From NCBI RefSeq assembly GCF_026391055.1, contig NZ_JAPLET010000030.1, positions 124,001-188,000 of the forward strand: DNA of 64,000 bases. The letters are read 5' to 3'. Below, piece by piece: positions 1 to 7,357 of the stretch (position 1 is the first letter of the stretch; each line of letters begins with the position of its first letter). The notes beneath the pieces are model-generated. The model did not search any database. It was not told the DNA's origin and saw nothing but the letters and a program-made list of their open reading frames with translations. Made by a program: the position numbers and the translations under genes. This DNA is from Spirosoma sp. Its GTDB lineage: Bacteria > Bacteroidota > Bacteroidia > Cytophagales > Spirosomataceae.

Positions 1-392
1 AGCAGGTTGGTGATCTCATCTTCTCCAACTGGTGCAGCCCGCTTTTGCCACACCCGAATGCGGGCCAGCAACTCCCCGAACTCAAACGGTTTAACGACGT
101 AGTCACAGGCTCCCACGTCGAAGCCTGCCAGCTTATCATCAAGCGACCCCAGAGCCGTCAGCATAATGACAGGAATCTGAGGATAATGGCTACGCATCTC
201 GCGACACAGGGTAAGGCCATCCACATCCGGCAGGCCAATATCGAGCAGCATCAGCGTCACGTCGCCCAGTGCCAGCATCCGCCGGGCAGCAGCTCCATCC
301 AGCGCCACCGAAGCCGCAAAGCCACATTCTTCCAGACCACGCCTGAGGGAAAGGGCCAGCTTAATCTCATCCTCAACAATCAGAATACGCAT
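1..392 (-). CDS. OmpR-family response regulator, N-terminal part (cut by window edge)
   Basis: The reading frame starts at an ATG at 392 and runs off the left edge, giving about 130 residues. They form a complete receiver domain: acidic pocket near E7-D8 (IVEDE), phospho-acceptor Asp51 in LLDIGLPD, Thr79 (MLTA) and Lys101 (VVKPFEF). The PFEFGELLARI ending is typical of OmpR/PhoB regulators, which continue into a winged-helix DNA-binding domain; that part lies outside the window. A histidine kinase partner is expected next to it but cannot be seen. It is divergent from the NrfD gene, with 180 bp between them. Confidence 0.9.
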   Translation of the reverse strand, partial: MRILIVEDEIKLALSLRRGLEECGFAASVALDGAAARRMLALGDVTLMLLDIGLPDVDGLTLCREMRSHYPQIPVIMLTALGSLDDKLAGFDVGACDYVVKPFEFGELLARIRVWQKRAAPVGEDEITNL

Positions 393-572
393 AGTATAGC
401 TACCCTCCCTCGCCCGGCAACGAGTCTGTTTCATCCGGGCAAACGGCTTTAGGATTATTTAATGCATCCCATCAGATGTCTTCATCTACAACATAGGCCT
501 GCACCGTATCATTGCGGTGGTCTCCAATAAAGCGGGGCCTTAACTTAGTTTACTACTTACTCGACCTGCCTT

Positions 573-2030
573 ATGGAAACACAATCTCCTTCCTCGCATG
601 GTTCCATCACTGCTTCGGTAAGAGCGCCGTTGGTGACGGGTGGCAAAACGTACGCCGATGTCACCGAAGACATTTGTCGACAGGTTGAAGCCTGGCCTAC
701 CCGGGAATGGAAAATCGGGTTCGGTATATCCCTCACGGTACTTCTCTACGGCATTGCCTGTGTGTTATGGACCTGGTGGGAAGGCCTGGGGGTGTGGGGG
801 CTGAACAAAACCATTGGCTGGGCCTGGGATATCACCAATTTCGTCTGGTGGGTGGGTATAGGACACGCTGGTACGCTGATTTCGGCAGTGCTGCTGCTGT
901 TTCGTCAGAAATGGCGGACCTCCGTAAACAGATCCGCCGAAGCCATGACGATCTTCGCCGTTATCTGTGCCGCCATGTTTATCATGCTGCATATGGGGCG
1001 GCCCTGGCTAGCCTATTGGGCCTTACCGCTTCCCAATACGTTTGGGTCACTCTGGGTTAACTTCAAGTCGCCTTTAGTCTGGGATGTATTTGCAATCAGT
1101 ACCTATTTCACCGTATCCCTGGTGTTTTGGTACATGGGACTGGTGCCAGATTTGGCCACCATCCGCGATCGGGCTCGAAACCGCATATCACGATACATCT
1201 ACGGTACGCTGGCGTTGGGCTGGAACGGCTCGGCCAAAACCTGGGCGCGGTATGAATATGTGAGTCTAATTCTGGCTGGGGTTGCTACCCCCCTGGTGTT
1301 GTCCGTACATTCAATCGTCAGCATGGACTTTGCCACCTCGCTCATTCCTGGCTGGCATACGACCATCTTCCCTCCGTATTTCGTGGCCGGGGCTATTTTT
1401 TCGGGCTTCGCGATGGTGCAGAATCTGATGCTGGTCACGCGGGTAGTCTTTCACTTGGAAGATTACATCACCGTGGAGCACATCGATTCAATGAACCAGA
1501 TCATTGTACTTACCGGCTCTATTGTGGGCGTAGCTTACATCACTGAATTGTTTATTGCCTGGTATTCGGTCAATGAATTCGAACGGTTCGCATTTCTCAA
1601 CCGGGCCATGGGACCCTACTGGTGGGCCTATGCCACCATGATGACCTGCAATGTCATTACGCCCCAGTTGTTCTGGTCCCGTACGATTCGGCGTAGTGTC
1701 GTTTGGTCATTTGTGCTAGCTGTGGTGGTTAACATCGGCATGTGGTTTGAGCGGTTCGTTATTATCGTTACCTCGCTCCACCGCGACTACCTGCCTTCCA
1801 GCTGGGCTATGTTTCACCCTACCCTATTCGATATCAGCGATTTCCTGTTCACAATGGGGTTATTTTTTACCCTATTCCTCCTATTCGCCAAGTTTCTGCC
1901 CGTCGTCAATATGGCCGAAGTAAAAGCCATTCTGAGATCTTCTTCGGAGAAGGTGCCCCAACCCGTATCCGGGCGTTCGCAGCAGGAAGAGGCCCTTGAC
2001 TCACCGACCAGGGCATCCCCACCAGCGTAA
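573..2030 (+). CDS. NrfD/ActC-like polytopic membrane quinol-interacting protein
   Basis: The 485-residue protein has about ten membrane segments and matches the NrfD/PsrC family, most closely ActC of alternative complex III. Landmarks are a GHAGTLISAVLLLFRQ segment in the first half, HMGRPWLAYW, and late motifs GPYWWAYATMMTCNV, MWFERFVIIVTSLHR and DFLFTMGLFFT. In the family such subunits bind quinol in the membrane and pass electrons or protons to iron-sulfur and haem subunits. Here no ActB, ActD, ActE or haem subunit flanks it: upstream is a divergent regulator and downstream a globin gene 71 bp away. It is therefore either an orphan subunit that joins a complex encoded elsewhere or a separate paralogue. 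The family call is firm; the role is inference. Confidence 0.88.
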   Translation: METQSPSSHGSITASVRAPLVTGGKTYADVTEDICRQVEAWPTREWKIGFGISLTVLLYGIACVLWTWWEGLGVWGLNKTIGWAWDITNFVWWVGIGHAGTLISAVLLLFRQKWRTSVNRSAEAMTIFAVICAAMFIMLHMGRPWLAYWALPLPNTFGSLWVNFKSPLVWDVFAISTYFTVSLVFWYMGLVPDLATIRDRARNRISRYIYGTLALGWNGSAKTWARYEYVSLILAGVATPLVLSVHSIVSMDFATSLIPGWHTTIFPPYFVAGAIFSGFAMVQNLMLVTRVVFHLEDYITVEHIDSMNQIIVLTGSIVGVAYITELFIAWYSVNEFERFAFLNRAMGPYWWAYATMMTCNVITPQLFWSRTIRRSVVWSFVLAVVVNIGMWFERFVIIVTSLHRDYLPSSWAMFHPTLFDISDFLFTMGLFFTLFLLFAKFLPVVNMAEVKAILRSSSEKVPQPVSGRSQQEEALDSPTRASPPA

Positions 2031-2101
2031 ACAGCCAAACGCCCGACGGTGCGTTACTACATGCACCAGTTTAGCTAGTTCAGGCAACAAACTTCTTTCT
2101 T

Positions 2102-2506
2102 ATGGCTGATATCACCAACCGCGCCGACCTCGAACGGCTGATCGACGCCTTTTATAATCGGGTTTTCTTCGATGAAGAAATCGGACTAATCGTTACGTTG
2201 GCGGCTCGGGTGTCGCCGGCTACTCACTTTCAGCAAATTGTGGATCTGTGGGCGCAGTTGCTTTTCAACCCAGTTGCGCTCCCCTCAGAGCTGATTCAAC
2301 GTCACGTTGAGAAAAACCTAACACCCTTGCTGGAATCAACTTACTTCAGGCGGTGGCAAACCTTATTCTGTTCGACAGTCGATGAGTTATTTGCGGGCCC
2401 CGTCTCCGAACGGGCTAAAGCACTTGCCTTACAAATTGAGTTGCGGCCGTCGGTGCCGGGCCCACTTACCCAGACCATAGGGATCAACGGCTATTTTACG
2501 TATTAG
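2102..2506 (+). CDS. Group III truncated hemoglobin
   Basis: A 134-residue globin of the trHb3 type. Visible family features are the B-helix AFYNRVFFDEEIG, the THFQQIVDLWAQLLF E-helix region, His68 as likely proximal haem ligand, and the C-terminal FRRWQTLFCSTVDELFAGP block that is typical of group III. The His-to-Trp spacing is about four residues longer than I expect, so the ligand assignment is less certain than the family. Members handle oxygen, nitric oxide or redox chemistry. It follows the NrfD gene by 71 bp on the same strand and may be co-transcribed, which hints at a respiratory or nitrosative-stress link. Confidence 0.8.
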   Translation: MADITNRADLERLIDAFYNRVFFDEEIGLIVTLAARVSPATHFQQIVDLWAQLLFNPVALPSELIQRHVEKNLTPLLESTYFRRWQTLFCSTVDELFAGPVSERAKALALQIELRPSVPGPLTQTIGINGYFTY

Positions 2507-2664
2507 TACACCCTTACCCAACTTCGCTCAATTAAACCTCGGTACATATTTAGAATAAGACAGCCATCGGTCTGTACAGCTTTCGTTTCAGTAAACCCTA
2601 TTTTGCCAGTTACTATCTTTAGCGCTTGAAACGTTGTCTTAGACTTTTCTTTGTCCGCTGTTTG

Positions 2665-3258
2665 ATGGTTCACTCGCTCATTCACTACATACAGGAACGC
2701 TCCACCATACCACTTTCTGAAACCGATATCAGCCTGATTGAGGAAGCATTTATCCCAAAAAGATTAAGAAAGAGACAATTCCTGCTACAGGAAGGCGAAG
2801 TCTGTAAACACATCGCCTTCATCGTAAAGGGAGCTACGCGGCAATATACGGTCGACGAAAAAGGGTATGAGCACGTGCTTAATTTATGCATCGAAAACTG
2901 GTGGACATCTGACCGGGAGAGCTTTCATAAAGAAACACCGTCTATTTACAATATAGATGCCTGGGAAGAAACCGAGTTGCTCTTATTACCAAAGGCAAAT
3001 GGCTATTACGAACGAGTTAATACCATTCCTGCCTTCAACGAAATGCGGATAAAGCTTGATGATAATCAGCACATGGCTGTTCAAAAACGCCTGAATATGG
3101 CTCAAAACTATACGGCCGATTACCGCTATGAAGAATTGACTAAGCTATACCCTGAATTCTTACAGCGTTTTCCTCAGCATATTATCGCATCCTACTTAGG
3201 TATTACCAAAGAAACACTGAGCCGTATTCGCCATCAATACGTAAAAAAAGCAAGCTGA
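2665..3258 (+). CDS. Crp/Fnr-family transcriptional regulator (cyclic-nucleotide-binding-like fold)
   Basis: The protein has the usual Bacteroidota layout: a jelly-roll sensory domain (RQFLLQEGEVCKHIAFIVKG, a cNMP-binding-like turn) and a compact C-terminal helix-turn-helix (IIASYLGITKETLSRIRHQY). I place the start at ATG 2665 (MVHSLIHYIQE, about 197 residues); the frame is also open from 2626, but the extra 13 residues do not fit the family. The cyclic-nucleotide-contacting Arg/Glu of true Crp is not evident, as in most Bacteroidota homologues, so the ligand is unknown. It lies 158 bp downstream of the globin gene on the same strand and might control it; that is inference. Confidence 0.85.
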   Translation: MVHSLIHYIQERSTIPLSETDISLIEEAFIPKRLRKRQFLLQEGEVCKHIAFIVKGATRQYTVDEKGYEHVLNLCIENWWTSDRESFHKETPSIYNIDAWEETELLLLPKANGYYERVNTIPAFNEMRIKLDDNQHMAVQKRLNMAQNYTADYRYEELTKLYPEFLQRFPQHIIASYLGITKETLSRIRHQYVKKAS

Positions 3259-3335
3259 TTACGTACAAATCAACGTATGCCCGGGTAGGATGAAGACTGG
3301 ATTTGGATATGCTTTATGTGGCAATAAATCTGCCT

Positions 3336-3695
3336 TTATTCGGCATCCATGAACACGAACAGATGGGCTACTTTCTCATCGTCTACCACAAAAAAATCCA
3401 TACCGGTCAGAACATTCGGCTGGGGGCCGGTTCGTATTTCCCAGTATAGTCGAGCCCCATGTTGGGTGCTTTCCATAGGTTTTATTATGGTGAAGTTAAA
3501 GTTGGCATCACCCGCAAACAGCTTGTCAATAAAGTCAGAAACGGCTGCTCTATCGTTCAGAATAAAATCCTTGTCGTACATCTTTATATCGTCGGCATAG
3601 ATGGTTTGCATCAGTGCATCACGCGTTGTACGGTCCTTCTCGTTCCAGATAGCTAGGTGGGTTTGCTGGAGTTTAGTTAATGATTGGTTATCCAT
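3336..3695 (-). CDS. SnoaL/NTF2-like small protein
   Basis: A protein of about 119 residues with the cone-shaped NTF2-like fold signature: an N-terminal helix with AIWNEKDRTTRDALMQTIYADDIKMYD, then strands ending in GMDFFVVDDEKVAHLFVFMD. The family includes small isomerases, dehydratases and many uncharacterised proteins. I chose ATG 3695 (MDNQSLTK). The frame extends upstream to 3791, but that extension is basic, low-complexity and runs through the inverted repeat at 3731-3803, so it is not coding. Function cannot be given beyond the fold. Confidence 0.75.
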   Translation of the reverse strand: MDNQSLTKLQQTHLAIWNEKDRTTRDALMQTIYADDIKMYDKDFILNDRAAVSDFIDKLFAGDANFNFTIIKPMESTQHGARLYWEIRTGPQPNVLTGMDFFVVDDEKVAHLFVFMDAE

Positions 3696-3730
3696 ATGGA
3701 ATCTTGCTCGTAAGTTTCTCAACACCTTAT

Positions 3731-3803
3731 GAAGCTGTTTGAGTAGGCGCTTTAGGTCGAGTAGCCGCGCTTTGCGGCCAGAGCGATTCACTCAAACAGC
3801 TTC
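3731..3803. repeat. Inverted repeat, family B (14-bp arms)
   Basis: The arms gaagctgtttgagt (3731-3744) and actcaaacagcttc (3790-3803) are perfect complements separated by 45 nt. The right side (about 3782-3806) matches the hairpin at 35342-35399 over about 25 nt with two mismatches. This marks a dispersed palindromic element rather than a chance terminator. Confidence 0.75.
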
Positions 3804-3957
3804 TTATGTCTTGCTTCTCAAAAGTAAGCGTTGCCGTTGAAGCGACACGTTGATATATATCAATAATGAGCTTGTATCACGCAGTTTGTTCTCCGTCGAC
3901 GTTCAGCGTATGACTGGTGATGTACTGCGCATTTCTTCATTCCTGTTTTTGAAACGG

Positions 3958-4250
3958 TTAAGCCTCTAGAGCCGCTTTGATCACCGCAGCCGCCTGCAAC
4001 AGGGCCGTTTGCTAGGCTTCGACCTCATCCCGCAATACATCGTTTTCGGCGGTTTGTAGCAGCGCTGGTGGCAAGTCTTTCAGCTCGTCAGTAGTAGCCT
4101 GTAAGGGCGATGCATAAATCTCGTTACGCTTACTGCTGTTGGGCAGGTAGTTACCCCAAAACCACTTCATCATGTTTTTGGTGAGGAGCCGACCTTTCGC
4201 AAACAAATTGTACGCGTTGGGGGTATCCCTGCTGCTTCAACCTACTACCA
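3958..4250 (-). pseudogene. Remnant of an alpha/beta hydrolase (HSL/acetyl-esterase family)
   Basis: Only the C-terminal part of the enzyme is left. The frame begins after a TGA near 4250 and reads DTPNAYNLFAKGRLLTKN, MMKWFWGNYLP, ASPLQATTDELKDLPPALL and QTAENDVLRDEVEA, which is the acid-residue loop of HSL-type esterases. A TAG at about 4009-4011 then stops it, and the same frame continues QTALLQAAAVIKAALEA to a TAA at 3958-3960, which is how the family normally ends. The segment that should carry the catalytic His between these blocks is gone, so an internal deletion removed about 30 residues. The GDSAGG nucleophile region is also absent. It is not a functional esterase. Confidence 0.75.
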
Positions 4251-4419
4251 GCTACTCCTTTTATAGATCCGTCAATGACCCGCTGTTCGAGTATCGTCAT
4301 TCGAACTACAGCATTGGCGTACAAACACAGCTTATCTGGCATTTCTAACGGACTTGTTCGGATCAGGGATGATTCGGACAGGTTTACTGTAACATAAGCT
4401 CTGAAGCTGATTAACCCCG

Positions 4420-5262
4420 TCACCGATCCGTTTTTGGCTGAAGTCGATAACGATTATTGAAGCCGAACTGGTAGGCCAACCCTATATTGATACCTAAGCT
4501 GTTAGCCCCGCCAATGGCTTCAACAGTCCGGACGGCAGGCGGATAGAATGTCTCCTGACTCGCTGTTACACGGACGGTGTTCGTGGGGCTAATGAGCCGC
4601 CTGGCCTCCACACTGGTGCTGAAATGAGCCGAAAACTGGTACTGAACAGAGAGGTTTACCTCAGCCGAAACGAATGATTTCTTTGACTCATACAGGCTTC
4701 TGGTTCTGGCGAGGACGATTCTATTCCCATCAGGGTCGACGGTACTTTCTTCTGAGCTACTCGTGGGTGCCAATTTCAGTTTATCCAGATCAACATTGTA
4801 GGCAACACCGGCTCCAACTCGTAAAGATAACTCCCGGGTTGGCTGCCAGAAACGATACCGAAACAAAAGGGGGATATGGTAAAAATCGGTGCTTATCGTG
4901 CGCGTTGTATGCCCATAGGCATTTGGGCCATCCAGTAAATACCTAAAGCCGACGGCTGGCCTGATGCCCGACAAACCAGTTTCCAGTTCAAACGATTTCC
5001 ACCTGTACCCCAGCCGAATACCAATACCCCGCTTACGGGCTAAGTCGCCTTTGGGCGAACTAAACCCATTACCCACTACCGTAATTAAACTTTGATACTG
5101 CTCAAAAACAGGCTTGATATAAAACGACCGAACCGTTTTGTATATGCCTTTTTGGGCCAGTAGACTATCCGTTATCTCCCGGTCGGAGGTTTGTGCGAAG
5201 CTGTTCGTGTTGCTCAGCACAACAATACCCAGCAACAAGCGCAGTAAACTAGTTTTTATCAT
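4420..5262 (-). CDS. Outer-membrane beta-barrel protein (porin-family-like), unknown function
   Basis: A 280-residue protein with a clear signal peptide (MIKTSLLRLLLGIVVLSNTN, cleavage after SFA). The rest shows alternating-hydrophobicity strands rich in Tyr, Arg and Gly (RGIGIRLGYRWKSFELETGL, FYHIPLLFRYRFW) and ends LGINIGLAYQFGF, typical of eight-stranded OMP-like barrels in Bacteroidota. No substrate can be inferred. It lies 77 bp downstream of the GH3 gene on the same strand. Confidence 0.75.
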   Translation of the reverse strand: MIKTSLLRLLLGIVVLSNTNSFAQTSDREITDSLLAQKGIYKTVRSFYIKPVFEQYQSLITVVGNGFSSPKGDLARKRGIGIRLGYRWKSFELETGLSGIRPAVGFRYLLDGPNAYGHTTRTISTDFYHIPLLFRYRFWQPTRELSLRVGAGVAYNVDLDKLKLAPTSSSEESTVDPDGNRIVLARTRSLYESKKSFVSAEVNLSVQYQFSAHFSTSVEARRLISPTNTVRVTASQETFYPPAVRTVEAIGGANSLGINIGLAYQFGFNNRYRLQPKTDR

Positions 5263-5339
5263 CAGTAATCTGTTTACAAAGACAGACCCGGAAGCTGGTC
5301 AATCAGTTGGTCTACTGCTTCGTTTCTGCGGCTTTGGCG

Positions 5340-6860
5340 CTAGGCAAGGCTTTGTATGTATTGCTCAAACTCCAGGAAATCTTCTTCCTTCATCACGCGG
5401 GGAATCTTAGCCTGGCCGCCCAGTTTTTTGAACTCCTCGCTCCAGCGGTAGAACTTCTCAACCGGTATCACTTCCGCTTCGACGCCCTTCAGCGATTTGC
5501 TCCGGGCCACTTTGTAGTTTTTGTTATTATCGCACAGCTCGCTGTCCAGTGCAGCGGCCATTTCGGCACCGTCGACCTCCTTATTGGCGCCGATGTACCA
5601 TTTGTTGATGTGCTCCCCCTCTTTCCGAATGGCCGACACGACAAACTCCTTGATTTCCATATCAAAGCGTTTCTGCATGGTCTGCATCGCCTTGTTCATC
5701 TGATGCACCGACAACTGTTCGCCCACGACATTCAGAAAATGCTTCGTTCGGCCGGTAATTTTTATCTCGGCTCGCTGCCTGTCGGTAAGCATAACGGTGT
5801 CGCCGATCATGTACCGCCAGGTGCCCGAAACGGTCGATATCAGCAGTACATAATCGACATTTTCCTCCGCCTGTTCCAGCGAAAGAATGGTGGCGCCGGG
5901 CTTTACGCGCCCATCCTCATCCACGTTTTCGTCCACAAACGGGACAAACTCGAAGAAAATGCCATTGTCGACGATCAGCGCCATCGACGAGGTGCCGGGG
6001 CGTTTTTGCGTGGCCAGGTACCCTTCCGAGGTTAGGTAGGTATCGATATAAGTGAGCGGTCGGGCCAGTAACGTTTCGAGGCTTTTGCGATACGGTTCAA
6101 AAGCCACACCACCCGAGGTATAAACGTGCAGATTGGGCCATATGTCGTGAATGGTGCTGAGCCGGTTGTACCGAACCACCTCTTTCAGCATCATTTCAAT
6201 CCAGGACGGAATCCCGCTCAGGCTGCCGATGTCCCAGGTGGGCGCTTCTTTAGCGATCTGGTGTACTTTTTCGTCCCAATCAGTGAGAGAAGCAATCTCG
6301 ATACCCGGTTTATAATAGCCTCTGAACCAGGCCGGGATATTGGCCGCGCTGATACCGCTGATTTCCCCCTCCTCATGGTCGTCTTTTTCGATCAGGTTGA
6401 TGCTGCTGCCCAGCATAAGGATCTGCTTCTGGAAAAAATCAGACGGGAGGTCGAAGTTTTTTAGGCTCATGACCTGCTGAATACCCGATTTACGGATCGC
6501 GTCGATCATGTCGTCCGTTACCGGAATGGCCTTGCTGGTGCTGGTGGTTCCACTGCTGAGTGCAAAATAGCGCTGCCCGCCGGGCCAGGTCACATTCTGG
6601 TGTCCTTCGAGCAGGTAGTGCCACCAGTCGGTATGCAGTTTATCGTAATCATGGACGGGAACCTCCTGCTGAAAAGCGGCAACGATGTCGTCGCTGCGGA
6701 GCAGTTCGGTGAAGTTGTGTTTCTTGCCAAATGCCGTTAGCCGGGCTTTTGTCAACAGGTTTTGCAGTACCTCCCGCTGGGCTTTTGCCGGATCGGGTTC
6801 CGACGTTACAAACCCATATACATCAATCGCTTTTTTGATCAATTCCCCAATAACTGCCAT
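5340..6860 (-). CDS. GH3 auxin-responsive-promoter-family acyl-acid adenylating enzyme
   Basis: A 506-residue member of the GH3 family, close to the usual length for bacterial homologues. ATP-binding motifs are visible in order: SSGTTSTSKAIPVT, YTSGGVAFEPY, DTYLTSEGYLA, and GTWRYMIGDTVMLT followed by ITGRTKHFLNVVGEQLS. Plant GH3 proteins join amino acids to acyl acids such as auxin or jasmonate by an acyl-adenylate. The bacterial substrates are not known to me. No signal peptide is present, so it is cytoplasmic. It is the first gene of a possible pair with the beta-barrel protein downstream, and divergent from a small HTH gene. Confidence 0.9.
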   Translation of the reverse strand: MAVIGELIKKAIDVYGFVTSEPDPAKAQREVLQNLLTKARLTAFGKKHNFTELLRSDDIVAAFQQEVPVHDYDKLHTDWWHYLLEGHQNVTWPGGQRYFALSSGTTSTSKAIPVTDDMIDAIRKSGIQQVMSLKNFDLPSDFFQKQILMLGSSINLIEKDDHEEGEISGISAANIPAWFRGYYKPGIEIASLTDWDEKVHQIAKEAPTWDIGSLSGIPSWIEMMLKEVVRYNRLSTIHDIWPNLHVYTSGGVAFEPYRKSLETLLARPLTYIDTYLTSEGYLATQKRPGTSSMALIVDNGIFFEFVPFVDENVDEDGRVKPGATILSLEQAEENVDYVLLISTVSGTWRYMIGDTVMLTDRQRAEIKITGRTKHFLNVVGEQLSVHQMNKAMQTMQKRFDMEIKEFVVSAIRKEGEHINKWYIGANKEVDGAEMAAALDSELCDNNKNYKVARSKSLKGVEAEVIPVEKFYRWSEEFKKLGGQAKIPRVMKEEDFLEFEQYIQSLA

Positions 6861-7005
6861 ATGTACCCTTTATCGAATAGTCTCTGTTCTTACTAAACCT
6901 GTTCGAATGGGCTTTGTTGGTACAGAAAGAACATTCTTCTTCAACAACATCTTGACTGATTACCTGTCTATACCGGCAGGGTGGAATAATCAATTTCGTT
7001 GAGTT

Positions 7006-7188
7006 ATGCCTAAATCAATCGAAGGGACATTATTTTATACAATTCGGGAAGCGGCTCAGGAGCTGCACATTACGGTTGGGCGCTTGAAAAGTTATATCGA
7101 TCAAAGCCGATTAACCAGCGAACGGATTGGCCGAACGGAGGTAATCCGGGAACATATCCTGCGTGCGTATCAGGCCCGGCGACAATAA
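7006..7188 (+). CDS. Small excisionase/MerR-like helix-turn-helix protein
   Basis: A 60-residue protein that is almost entirely one winged-helix DNA-binding domain: FYTIREAAQELHITVGRLKSY is the helix-turn-helix and ERIGRTEVIREHILRAY the wing and following helix, as in the HTH_17/excisionase family. No integrase is nearby, so it is more likely a small regulator than a phage excisionase. It is divergent from the GH3 gene (145 bp apart), which is a natural candidate target; that is inference. Confidence 0.7.
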   Translation: MPKSIEGTLFYTIREAAQELHITVGRLKSYIDQSRLTSERIGRTEVIREHILRAYQARRQ

Positions 7189-7223
7189 GGCCGTGCTTTT
7201 GGGAGGAGAGTAAGGTTCTCTCT

Positions 7224-7253
7224 GTGGTGTCGGGTTCTCAAACTTGACACCAC
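7224..7253. repeat. Short inverted repeat, family A (gtggtgtcggg element)
   Basis: Arms gtggtgtc (7224-7231) and gacaccac (7246-7253) are perfectly complementary. The left half shares the 11-mer gtggtgtcggg with the hairpin at 18696-18735. The element lies just after the small HTH gene and may end its transcript. Confidence 0.6.
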
Positions 7254-7265
7254 GATTTGAAGCCA

Positions 7266-7325
7266 AGAATCCCGTTTTAGGTGAAGTCTGGTTTAAGAAC
7301 CAGACTTCACCTAAAACGGGATTCT
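7266..7325. terminator. 28-bp perfect hairpin between convergent genes
   Basis: The arms at 7266-7293 and 7298-7325 are perfectly complementary over 28 bp with a TAAG loop. It separates the plus-strand HTH gene from the minus-strand TonB-dependent receptor, so it probably acts as a bidirectional terminator. No long T-tract follows on either side, so termination is inferred from the position. Confidence 0.65.
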
Positions 7326-7357
7326 CATATAGTTAGCATTCGGGATGACTCCCGTTG

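Noticed and set aside
45-452. Open plus-strand frame of 135 codons
   Set aside because: It is the antisense of the OmpR-type receiver gene, whose conserved residues are all on the minus strand.
4151-4423. Minus-strand frame of 90 codons between the esterase remnant and the beta-barrel gene
   Set aside because: It overlaps the remnant in a different frame and shows no family-like sequence.
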